A stretch of DNA of 64,000 nt. Origin: Graphiopsis chlorocephala (taxonomy: Eukaryota; Ascomycota; Dothideomycetes; Cladosporiales; Cladosporiaceae). Where the stretch lies: contig JAIZZJ010000016.1 of assembly GCA_022828445.1 (NCBI GenBank), positions 496,001 through 560,000 on the forward strand, in the 5' to 3' direction. Below, one piece after another: positions 33,608-43,670 of the stretch. The notes beneath the pieces were generated by a model. The model was not told where the DNA came from. It did not search any database and saw nothing but the letters and a program-made list of their open reading frames with translations. The first letter of the stretch is position 1, and each line of letters begins with the position of its first letter. The position numbers and the translations under genes were made by a program.

Positions 33608-34435
33608 TCATCCGCCATATACGTTGCCATTGTGCTGTCGAGTTCCCTTGCCTTCGGCCTTTGGGTGATCGTACGTATGGTTAAGAGGACCCAAAGGGCC
33701 GCGGTAGTTTGCATGGATGTGGTCGCCGACGTGCTGAGATGCGCCGTCGCGAGCGAGTGGTGCGATGTAGGTATTTCCGCGTGCTTGCATCGACGAGCGG
33801 GCTGCCTCGGCCATGAGAGGATCTTGCTCGGCAGCTACCTCTGCAAGAAATGGGAGGCTGCCATCGTCCACCTCTTCCACCTCATTCGCACACAGCTCTT
33901 TCTGGGCCGATGCGCGAGCTGGGAACAACGACACGAGCTGGTTGGTAAGCTCTGTTATGTCGCCGACCAAGCGATCGAGGTCATTCTTGCCGTACAACGC
34001 CCAAGCGGTTTTCTTGACAGCCGCAGTCTTTGGCAGGCGGCGAAGCACGAGCGAGCTGATCTTTTTGTGCAAGGCGATGTCATCTGGGTTCAGCGCAGCG
34101 GTGGTCCCGCTTTGCTTGTTGCGTGCTTCGAATCGCCGAGACGCTGCGCTGGCATCTTCGAGCAAGTCGTTGATCTGGCGGAGCGCGCTTTCGGCTTGTT
34201 CCAACTCATGTGGGGCGATGGAGAGTGCGGGCAGGCTGCGAGCTTGGGTGGGGTGCTCGTCCAGACCGAGGGCCGCACCCCAACGCGACAGCTGGAGCCT
34301 GGACAAGTCGAGTTTCGTCTGGTTTGTTTCGAAGTCGCGGGCATAATGCTGGCCGAGGCGGATATAGCCGTAGCTGTCGACGGCGTTGTTGAACAAGCCT
34401 GCAAGGCTAACGACGCCCAGGGCGAGCTCTGCCAT
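33608..34435 (-). CDS. HeLo-domain cell-death effector with C-terminal amyloid motif (HET-S-like)
   Basis: Single exon, 275 residues, close to the size of HET-S proteins. The N-terminus MAELALGVVSLAGLFNN followed by a helical region with LSRLQLSRWGAALGL is the HeLo fold, which inserts into membranes and kills the cell when its C-terminal prion segment adopts the amyloid fold. The last 60 residues are polar and Gly/Asn/His-rich, with two spaced repeats (ASQHVGDHIHANYRG and TRQHNGNVYGG). The stop follows directly after the second. The RQxNGNV core recurs at the N-terminus of the NACHT-WD40 protein encoded divergently 559 bases away. In Podospora the HET-S and NWD2 genes are similarly paired. 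It is inferred to be the executioner triggered by that receptor. No breaks are seen. Confidence 0.88.
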   Translation of the reverse strand: MAELALGVVSLAGLFNNAVDSYGYIRLGQHYARDFETNQTKLDLSRLQLSRWGAALGLDEHPTQARSLPALSIAPHELEQAESALRQINDLLEDASAASRRFEARNKQSGTTAALNPDDIALHKKISSLVLRRLPKTAAVKKTAWALYGKNDLDRLVGDITELTNQLVSLFPARASAQKELCANEVEEVDDGSLPFLAEVAAEQDPLMAEAARSSMQARGNTYIAPLARDGASQHVGDHIHANYRGPLGPLNHTYDHPKAEGKGTRQHNGNVYGG

Positions 34436-34993
34436 ACTCTCTCTTGTGATGTTTCGTGAGCAGCAGGTGGTCGACTAGAGAAACGCGTGAAGTTTCAGAG
34501 AGGTGTTCGCTGCTTCCCATTATATGAAAACGTGATGGGCTCCAGCGTTTGCACTTATGCGTGTAAGTGGCGTTTCTGGCACCGTATGGCGCCCGCAACA
34601 CAGCAGGCAGCAGCCAATTGGGCATGCAAGATGCAAGGCGAAGCAGCCACCACATGTGATACTGTACTGTACTGTACAGTAGCAGTTCAGTCTGCAGCGT
34701 GGCAGTGCCACTCAGCCACCACTACTTGAGTACGGGCTGGAAGCGCTGTGCAAGGCTGCGTATTGTAAGAAGTCGCTCTACCACGAAGACTTCCAGCCGA
34801 TCCTCCGCGCGACAGGCTGCGGCTCGATACAGTATCTGAACGACAATCCCAAGAGTTACTGTACCGATTACGCTCACGTCTTCTCACTTCACACATACAG
34901 CCGTGCGAGAACTTTTCTTACCTTCGCTAGCAGCTCTCGAAGAGCTTTCGATACCCCAAAGTGGGTTTAATCGTGGTGGGGAGTGCAGGCAAC
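34436..34993. promoter_or_regulatory. Shared divergent promoter of effector and NLR
   Basis: This 558-base gap separates the two divergent start codons. Near 34667 it contains tactgtactgtactgtacag, three to four overlapping TACTGTA/TGTAC units that are nearly palindromic. The same heptamer recurs in many intergenic gaps of this window. Co-regulation of the pair is inferred from the layout only. Confidence 0.5.
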
Positions 34994-37900
34994 ATGGTTG
35001 TGCCTCTGCCCGGCTCGCACACCTACAACAGTTCCGCTGCGACGGGTAATGCCAGGCAGCTCAATGGAAATGTCACGGGACAAGTTTATCAGGGAGACAT
35101 CTATTACGGGAGGTAAGAAAGGGAGACTCATTGTTGGTCATATCAGTCAATCTATATGCTGATCCTCTGTCACAGCTCCCCGGATGACTTTCGCAGTAAG
35201 TGTCAAATCTTGAGGCTGGAAAGCCTACCAAGCACTATCAACTATTGTGTTGCGGTAAAGCTCATGAGAACAGACAAATGTCTGGCGGCCCTAGGAGCCG
35301 CCGACCCGGAAGCTGTGATGAGGAATATCATAGATACAAAGCACTCTCCCTTGCCGCAATGCTACTCGTGGACCGAGCATGACCCAGGTCTCAATAGATG
35401 GCATACTGACGCAGAGTGCCGTCTCCTTCGCATCGGCGGCGACCCTGGCAAGGGGAAGACTATGCTGATGATCTCCTTGGCACAGAAGCTGGAAGCGATG
35501 GAGGACAAAACACCCACGACCTACTTCTTCTGTCAGAGCACTGACAGCAGACTCAACTCTGCGACATCGGTGTTGCAGGGTCTCATCTGGCACCTGGTGA
35601 TATCAAACCCAGAGCTCGGTGACGAGTTTGACAACAGCTTCCGGACAAGAGGAGAGAAGCCGTTCTGCGCGCCGAATGCCGACTTCGCTGAGCTGTCGAA
35701 GCTGATGTCAAAGCTCTTGTCGCATCCCAAGGCAACACGAATCAATGTACTGGTCGATGCTATGGACGAGTGCGACGTCGACAAGGACAAGTTGCTGAGG
35801 TTCATCGCCGACGACAGCAAGCAGGGGACATCTAAGGCCAAGTGGCTGGTATCGAGTCGCAACCACCGGAATGTTGAAGAAGCTCTTGATTCACCAGATG
35901 ACAACTTTACCACACTCAGCCTTGAACTCAACTCTTCCCATGTGGCACAAGCTGTCAATTCGTTCATCGAGGTACAGACTGAGGAGCTGGCAAGAAATAA
36001 AGGACTGACTGCGGCTGTCAAGCAGAGCTTGCAGCAAGAGCTGATGCAAAAAGCAGATGCCACTTTCCTGTGGGTAGCATTGGTTACCAAGGAGCTTATG
36101 AATGTGACAGCACGGAAAATCTTAAATCGCGCCAGAGCCTACCCTTCAACTCTGACGAAATTCTACGAGCGGATGCTGGTACACCTATTAGACCAGGATG
36201 ATGAGGAAGACATAGCTCTGTGCACGAGCGTTATGCGTGGCGTCGTGCTCGCCCAACGGCCTCTAAGCTTGGCGGAGCTAGGTGTTGTGGCTGGGCTTCC
36301 TGCAACAGAGTTTGCCAGAGACGAAGACATCTCTGATCTGGTCCGATCATGCGGATCCTTCGTGGACATTAGAGACAATACGTGCTATTTCGTGCACCAA
36401 TCAGCAAAGGACTTTTTCCTCGACCACGAAGCAGGACAAGACATATTCGGCGACGGCCCAACGGCCGAGCACCAACAAATTGTGTATCGGTCACTTGATG
36501 CGATGAGTAGAGCGTTAACAAGAGATGACATTTGTTCACTTGTGCACCCAGGGTCTCCACCCCCGGATCTTCAAGCGATCTCGTCATCGCCGTTATGGCC
36601 TATCAGATATGCATGCACCTTTTGGATGGCTCATTTAGAGCTTTCACTTGAAGGTGCCGTGGGTACTAACAACACTCAAACTGGATGCCTCAGCCGCGAC
36701 ATGGCAGCACGAATCCATGATTTTCTGGCGGACAAGTACCTCCGCTGGGTCGAGGCTTTGGCAAATCTGGGCAAACTCGATGTTGCGATTGCGACACTAC
36801 ACAGTCTCGAGCAACTCTGTGCAGTATGTCACATTCCAGGTCTGAAGCTCGGCAGTCTGCTGATATCGATACAGAAATTGACAGACACCGATTCATACAA
36901 GTCATTCAAAGACATGAAAAGGGTACTCATGCAATGCGGCGTCGGTATAAGTGAAGCACCTTTGCAGATCTATTCGTCGGCACTCGCCTTTGCGCCGCTA
37001 CGCAGCACAACGAGGCAGAGGTTCGAAGGAAGTTGTGCGGCATGGCTTGTGAAGCCACTCCCAAGAGTAGCTCTGCAGTGGGATGCGATCCTGCACACCC
37101 TCGAGGGCCACAGCTCTAGGGTCACAGCTGCAACGTTCTCGCCTGACGGGCGGCGGCTGGCGTCGTGTTCTTACGACAAGACCATCCGACTTTGGGACGT
37201 CGACACAGGTGCAGCCCTGCACACCCTCGAGGGCCACAGCTCTAGGGTCACAGCTGCAGCGTTCTCGCCTGACGGACGACGGCTGGTGTCGTGTTCTGAG
37301 GACAAGACCTTCCGGCTTTGGGACGCCGACACGGGCGCAGCCCTGTACACCCTCGAGGGCCACAGCTCTAGGGTCACAGCTGCAACGTTCTCGCCTGACG
37401 GGCGGCGGCTGGCGTCGTGTTCTTACGACAAGACCATCCGGCTTTGGGACGTCGACACAGGCGCAGCCCTGCACACCCTCGAGGGCCACATTGAGAGGGT
37501 CACAGCTGTAACGTTCTCGCCTGACGGGCGGCGGCTGGCGTCGTGTTCTGTGGACAAGACCATCCGACTTTGGGACGTCGACACAGGTGCAGCCCTGCAC
37601 ACCCTCGAGGGCCACAGCTCTAGGGTCACAGCTGCAACGTTCTCGCCTGACGGGCGGCGACTGGCGTCGTGTTCTTGGGACAAGACCATCCGACTTTGGG
37701 ACGCCGACACGGGTGCAGCCCTGCACACATTCGAGGGCCACAGCTCTAGGGTCACAGCTGCAACGTTCTCGCCTGACGGGCGGCGACTGGCGTCGTGTTC
37801 TGAGGACATGACCATCCGACTTTGGGACGCCGACACGGGCGCAGCCCTGCACACCCTCGAGGGCCACCTCAAGGACGTCAAGGCGGTGACGTTCTCGCCT

Positions 37901-39139
37901 GACGGGCGGCGGCTAGTGTCGTGTTCTGAGGACAAGACCGTCCGGCTTTGGGACGCCGACACGGGCGCAGCCCTGTACACCCTCGAGGGCCACAGCAGAA
38001 GGGTCGAGGCGGTGACGTTCTCGCCTGACGGGCGGCGACTGGCGTCGTGTTCTTGGGACAAGACCGTCCGACTTTGGGACGCCGACACGGGCGCAGCCCT
38101 GTACACCCTCGAGTGCCACGACTCTATAGTCATGGCTGTGACGTTCTCGCCTGACGGGCGGCGACTGGCGTCGTGTTCTTACGACAAGACCGTCCGACTT
38201 TGGGACGTCGACACGGGCGCAGCCCTGCACACCCTCGAGGGCCACAGCAAGAGGGTCGAGGCGGTGACGTTCTCGCCTGACGGGCGGCGACTGGCGTCGT
38301 GTTCTTGGGACAAGACCGTCCGACTTTGGGACGTCGACACGGGCGCAGCCCTGCACACCCTCGAGGGCCACAGCAATGGGGCCGAGGCGGTGACGTTCTC
38401 GCCTGACGGGCGGCGGCTGGCGTCGTGTTCTGTGGACAAGACCATCCGACTTTGGGACGTCGACACAGGCGCAGCCCTGCACACTCTCGTGGGCCACAGC
38501 GAGTGGGTCAATGCGGTGACATTCTCGTGTGACGGGCGTCGACTGGCGTCGTGTTCTTACGACAAGACCGTCCGGCTTTGGGACGCCGACACGGGCGCAG
38601 CCCTGCACACCCTCGAGGGCCACCTCAAGGACGTCAAGGCGGTGACGTTCTCGCCTGACGGGCGGCGGCTGGTGTCGTGTTCTGTGGACAAGACCATTCG
38701 ACTTTGGGACGCCGACACAGGCGCAGCCCTGCACACCCTCGAGAGCCACAGCGAGAGGGTCAAGGCGCTGACGTTCTCGCCTGACGGGCGGCGACTGGCG
38801 TCGTGTTCTCTGGACTCTTTTGTCCGGTTCTGGGACGCCAACACAGGCACGACTCTGGACGAAAAACCCGATGACAGTCGTCGATTGCCTTCATGTTTTG
38901 ACGACCAACACATGGTGGCAGGTATCTCCAGCACCGACAAGTCCGCATTTCCCTGGTTCACCAATCTGTCGGTCTCTCCGGATCGTCATTGGATTCTGTA
39001 TACAGATCGTAAGCTGCTTTGGGTACCAGCCCGGTACCGCTCAGATGCAATTGCCTTTCATAATGGGGCCGTAGCTATTGGGTGCATGTCTGGTGTAGTC
39101 TATAGTGTTCGTGTTGATCTTGGGTCTCTTCCGACATAA
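34994..39139 (+). CDS. NACHT-WD40 NLR receptor with N-terminal amyloid motif (NWD2-like)
   Basis: Three exons (34994-35112, 35176-35195, 35274-39139) give 1334 residues. The start is the ATG opening the short first exon; introns are 63 and 78 nt, and the second is a multiple of three. The N-terminal 40 residues carry NARQLNGNVTGQVYQGDIYY, an amyloid-seed motif matching the effector encoded upstream. The NACHT domain follows: Walker A GGDPGKGKTMLM, Walker B VLVDAMDECD, then a winged-helix region ending in YFVHQSAKDFFLDH. The C-terminus has 14 WD40 repeats of 42 residues, nearly identical. In this class ligand binding by the WD repeats opens the NACHT oligomer, whose N-termini seed folding of the HeLo effector. 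It is cargo of the 9.55-kb element and shows no breaks. Confidence 0.9.
37084..38850 (+). repeat. 14 tandem 126-bp WD40 units
   Basis: The unit codes LEGHxxxVxAxTFSPDGRRLASCSxDKTxRLWDxDTGAALHT. Differences concentrate after GH (SSR, IER, LKD, SRR, SKR, SNG, SEW), at the residue before DK (Y, E, V, W, L) and at V/A in WDxD. DNA outside these sites is almost constant, as in repeats kept similar by exchange. Fourteen units would make two seven-bladed propellers. Confidence 0.9.
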
Positions 39140-39469
39140 ATTGTTGAACATTAAGCTCTAATGGCCACCGATTGTGCAGCACAATACGAACGGTCCCAGA
39201 ATGCACCTGTTTTGGTTTCCCAATCTTCTTGCACAGTGTACTCATTCACGGCCAGATCTGCTTGCGTGCAACAGTGGTAGGAGGCACAGTCAGTATTGTG
39301 AACAATTCCAACTTGGCAACTTCGCCGAGGCAGAAGGAATGGCGAGAGTACGCGATGGAAGATTCGTGTTTCGTGGGAAATGCAGTAGACTGCTGCATGA
39401 TTGAAAACTTTACCAATTTAGAGACATTACTCTGCAAAGTCCAGCATACAGTATGAATGACACGTACTT
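39140..39469. other. No gene seen between NLR and right TIR
   Basis: There are only short unsupported open frames; the stretch holds the 3' flank of the NLR gene. Confidence 0.5.
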
Positions 39470-39679
39470 CCGTGCAGGATGGACAAGCCTCCTCCGAGCG
39501 CTGCACGCGAAGCGGGGCGGTCGGCGGGTTATAAGCTTGAGTCTGGATGGTTAAGCATGTTGCAGCAGCGAAGTCTAGCTTCGGCTAAGCCGCCGAGCGG
39601 ACCGCACCGTTAGCCCAAGATCCCTGTCAGACCAATTTACTGAAGAGTGTGGGGGTGAAGCCGATATTGCAAGGTACTG
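39470..39679 (-). repeat. Right TIR of element 1
   Basis: Reverse complement of 30130-30345, ending in CAGTACC on the minus strand and followed by the target TA at 39680-39681. Confidence 0.8.
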
Positions 39680-42143
39680 TAATCCGAGGTTGAAATCGAC
39701 TGGCCAGGAATTGTGGATGATGTGAGTAGTGTTGGACGTCAGCTCGTAGTAGGCATCATCTTCCAGTCCAAGTTGGTTTTTTGCGAGCTCGGTCTCCATG
39801 AAAGAGACCTTGACGAAATCTTCAGTCAATCCACGCGAGCTGTGAGAAGCTGCCTGTCGCTCTGCACTGCCTCCGGATCTATTGAGGCAGATCACTCGCT
39901 GGACTTTCTCGCTGCGCACCAATGTATCGAGGATATAAGAGCCCAGGGATCCTGTCGAGCCAGTGAGAATCACAGTTTGATGGTTCGTGGGCGGATTTGC
40001 CAGAGTCTCGATCTTTTGGGAGAACGTTCCAAGTAGTCGACTCATCTCGCTGGTGTCCTCAACATCAAAGTCAGATGTGGAACCCATTTTCGTCGATTGA
40101 AGCAGCGCGCTTGCCAGGCCAAGACAACTCGGATTCTGGTATATCATTCTTGAAGTCAGTGGAAGCCCAGGCTGGATTCCCTGGTTTGCCATACTAGTCT
40201 TAATGTGTCGGAGCATTCTTGTTGCTTTCAAAGAGTCGAAGCCACATTGGAAGATATTGGTGTCTGGATTGACGGCCCTGCCCAAGTATGGGTCGCCCGA
40301 TAAAAGGTCAGTCAGACAAGAAATCAACGACGATTCGTCTCTGAAGTTGATTTCAAAGGCTTGGCCACTCCCAGCAACGATCTCGGCTGACGCGTAGAGA
40401 TCCGAGATTACTGATGAGAGCAGCGCGACTGTCGCAGCCCGTCGCACTTCACCTTTCGGTGACCTCAGAAAGGATTGTGAAGACGGCAGGATTTTGATAT
40501 GCGAGGCGTGAATCTGGGCGTGCTGGGGAAGCGTCCTGTTGGCTTCTTGAACTACATTCAAAATTGAGCGCCGACAGGCTTGGAGGAGCTCATTCTCAAT
40601 AGCTGGACTGAGGAGTTCGACCAAAAACGCAGCCTGCGCATAGTTGTCGCCCACTATCATGGCCGACTTCACATCTGGATTTCCCGTCACAATGGACTCT
40701 GCCTCTGCCGGACAGAACTTTTCGCCATTGGAAAGTACGATGATGTCGTCAAGGCGACCTCGATAAGTCCATAGATTAGGCTTGTCCGAGTGTTGCTCGT
40801 AGATATCTTTCGAGCAGTACTCGTCAAGTTGCGGGAAAGTCCAAAAGATCGCCTGCTCTGTACGCCAACGGCGATGCCTTACGATCACAAGTTCGTGTAG
40901 GTTATCTTGACGGTGTCGGAACTCAATTCCCTGTGACGGATGGAAGTTGTGATAAAGCCACTCGTCTTTGGAAGCTGGGACAAACTCGGGCAGAGTGTTC
41001 ATCTCAGTAGATCCAAGGAGGTTGTGGACCCTAGTCTTCTCCCATAGCGCATCGCCCGCTGCACGGGAAAGTGGCCCTCCCCCAAAGCTAACACTTGACC
41101 AGCGTGCGATCTTGGAGAGAGCATGGCTGTCTCCAACGAACTCTTCCAATATCGACGGCGCGATAACGCCAGCTTTCGCTAGGTCCAGGTCCAGCGCACG
41201 CTCTAACGTGCTTATTGAAGGCGGCTGATCAGCAGGACCCAGGATGAGGACCGTCCCATGGAAGACTGACCAACCAAAGAAATTCAAGCCGGCAGCATGA
41301 AAGGGCGGTAGAGTGATGTATAAATCTCGATCTGCCCACTCCCTGACATTCAAGCACTGCTTGTCAGTCGCTAGGTATTGGTGGAAGTCAAGTGTAGCAT
41401 AAAGTCCGTGAGTCACATTGACGACTTTAGGAGGACCGGTCGAACCAGAAGTGTGAAGTAAAACGAACGGCTCGGAGAAGTTTCGGCGGTATCTGATGTT
41501 CCAGGGTAAAGGGTCAATTATAGGCACGAGAAGTTCATCCAGTGTGGGCATGTCGATAACCGTAAGATTGTGTCCAGACACAAGTGACTCCAGCGTCTCG
41601 TTGAGAGGGACTTCACGTGGTCGAAGAAACATCTCGCATCCAGTCTGGGAAACCAGCGAAGTATGTGCTTCTAGATTGTTTCTAGGCGATGAGAACAATG
41701 GCTAGAGATCTTTGTTAGCTTCGATTGCTCTCTAAATACTGACATTTCATTATGCTCACTTTGAGATTGTACTTGCAGGCTGCGCAAGCCAGGATGAAAT
41801 ATCGAATGTCTGAGGGACCAATGTAGAGGGCCACATTGCTCCTCGGTTCGGTAGCAATGTAGTCCTGGAGATACCATGTCAAGGTATCGACTGCCCGAGC
41901 AAGAGCTGAGAATGTCACTGTACGAAGCTCGCCCCGGTCGAAGGTTGTTGACGAGGTAGCATATCGCGCCCACACGCGCTCGGGGGATTTTCTGGCCAAA
42001 TGATCGATCGTTTCTGGAATTGTCCGTCTTCCACAACGCATTGTGAATGCAACAAGGTCTGGAACATCAAGAGGCTTTGGGCTAGCAGGGAGTAAGCGCA
42101 CTGCTGAATGTTGAGGATGATGTGGCAACTTATGAAGAGACAC
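39680..42143 (-). pseudogene. NRPS-like enzyme, 5' part: adenylation, thiolation and start of reductase (split gene)
   Basis: Exons 42143-41760 and 41701-39680 (58-nt GTGAGC/TAG intron) encode an A-T-R enzyme. The adenylation domain has the P-loop motif LLHTSGSTGPPKVV, LLGSTE, A8 motif YRGRLDDIIVLSNGEKFCP and a final SPKGEVRR. The carrier domain has the phosphopantetheine serine in QCGFDSLKATRM. The reductase starts with ILTGSTGSLGSYILDTLV and stops being homologous at VDFNLGL, exactly where element 1 begins. Such enzymes activate an aryl or amino acid, load it on the carrier and release it reductively. An intact gene would be about 1080 residues. Reading into the element continues briefly to a stop at 39575, so only a truncated protein lacking most of the reductase could be made. 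The MFS gene at 43671 is divergent. Confidence 0.88.
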
Positions 42144-42747
42144 AGTGAGATTACGACTACTGTAGCCAGAGATTCCATTATAGAAAAGTTACCATTACGT
42201 ACTACTATAGACGAAAGAGGAGCATCACAACTCCACCGGCCGAGAACTACAATATCGGACGCTGCCCAAGACCACTTGGTCTCGCGAGCAGGGTTCTGGT
42301 TCATACGCTGTTCCGCTCAATGCTGTATGAACGGTAGTATCAGGGTTGGGGTTGGCGGCTGACGCGGGATTCTCCATCATACGGCTAGCGCTGCGCTTGC
42401 TCGCACAAGATGCCTCGCTTCGAGGCATCGTGCACGGTCACACAGCTCAAGAACGACCGTGCGTGGTAATTCTCGAAGGAAAGCTCAGCTTTGTTACATA
42501 CAGTACAGAAATCCAGATTTCGCTGATGCCAATTAAGTATGTTTGGAGCATATCGTATGTTGAAAGGCCCTAATTATGACCACCCCGCGACCATGTGAGA
42601 ATATCACAGTTCGGGATGGGATACTCGATATGCGAGCTGGTGCGACAGGCAATCGAGGGAAACCATGTCGATTGCACTCCAATCACAAACGCGGCATGCA
42701 CAGAATCCGCTATCCCACGGTGATAGATGTAGCAAATCTGATCAGTA
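42144..42747. promoter_or_regulatory. Upstream region of NRPS-like gene
   Basis: No gene is seen. This lies between the divergent NRPS-like and MFS starts and carries a TACTGTA motif at 42161 and a TACAGTA at about 42502. Confidence 0.4.
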
Positions 42748-43028
42748 CAGTGACCAGCGATTCCAGTGTCCTTTTTGATGCTTATATATTAAGTCTGTTA
42801 ACCATATATATCGTTTCAACTCAGCATATATAATGTCTTTGAGCGTGCACTTCTGCCTAGAATTTGTGGGGCCAGAACCAATGAGGCTGCACACCAATGC
42901 AGACTTTCCCTGATCTGGTCTAGCGTGGCTGCACAAAGACTTAATATATGTGCTCAAAAAGAAGATATATATGCTGTTCACAATCAATGTATAAGTGCGC
43001 AAAGAGACACTGGAATCGCCGGTGACTA
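42748..43028. mobile_element. MITE with TA flanks, copy 2
   Basis: Left end TA-CAGTGACCAGCGATTCCAG and right end (reverse complement) TA-TAGTCACCGGCGATTCCAG form a TIR of about 38 bases with TA on both sides. The length is 281 bp, with an AT-rich interior (several atatata runs). Shared internal blocks with 23010-23264. It has no coding capacity. It sits in the divergent promoter region of the NRPS-like and MFS genes and could affect their expression. Confidence 0.75.
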
Positions 43029-43670
43029 TACGGACATCTCACTTTCTTAGTCTGCGGGTATGTCTGGAGGGCTTACTGCCTGTTGAACTCGTACAGCTCT
43101 CCGAACACCTCGGTCGTCGCGCGATGTCAAAGACATGCACAACAAATACATCCCCAGCACGTCGGGCTGTGTTCACCTCGTATGAATGATGCCTATCGTG
43201 GGCACTCGTGCCCTCAGAACATTGGCTGGTGCTAGAGTGGCCAGGACCACGGGCTTCGCTGAAGTTCCGTCCAAGGCGGTTTTGTCCATTGACCTCCGTC
43301 CGCTCGTTGCTTTCACGCGAAAGTTGGCTTTACCCATGACAACCACCATGTACGCGGCGAAGTGACAACAGAATGCCACATCAGGCCCGGTCATGTGCAC
43401 GCTACAAAACCGTTGCCGTGTGGGAATGCAGGAGCCACCAGTCGGGAGTCTGTCCCTCCAGCCTGGCGTAGCACTTTCGGGACCGGGCGGCCGAGCCTGG
43501 TAAAACGGTCAGTACGTCTCAATAGGACGAAGATCTGTTATGATGTGAACGCATGTGCACAGGAGGCCATGATAAGAGCGTCTTGGGAACATTTCTTATT
43601 ATAACTGTATCGATACTGCTTCGGCACAAGACAAAAGACTCCGTTTAGTGGATCGACAACCGTCCCCAAC
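43029..43670. other. Upstream of MFS gene, no gene seen
   Basis: Short frames on both strands lack support. It is the likely promoter and leader of the gene at 43671. Confidence 0.4.

Larger units (their letters stand above)
30130..39679. mobile_element. Element 1: 9.55-kb Tc1/mariner-type element carrying an NLR-HeLo pair
   Basis: Ends are inverted: left CAGTGCCTCGCAATATCGGC and right (minus strand) CAGTACCTTGCAATATCGGC, continuing as about 200-bp imperfect TIRs. TA lies on both sides (30128-30129 and 39680-39681). Removing the element and one TA fuses the two halves of the NRPS-like gene in frame, which fixes the borders to the base. Inside are an intact DD34E transposase, a gene of unknown function, a HeLo-domain cell-death effector and a divergent NACHT-WD40 receptor. 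A normal Tc1 element is under 2 kb; here the right TIR lies about 8 kb beyond the transposase, so the rest is cargo. All four reading frames are open, suggesting a recent insertion. Confidence 0.85.

Noticed and set aside
33632..34459. Plus-strand 275-codon frame opposite the HeLo effector
   Set aside because: Antisense of a gene with a recognisable HeLo domain; the plus product has no family resemblance.
36998..38964. Long minus-strand open frames (up to 289 codons) opposite the WD40 array
   Set aside because: They are antisense shadows of the 126-bp repeats; the repeat length is a multiple of three, so stops are absent in several frames.
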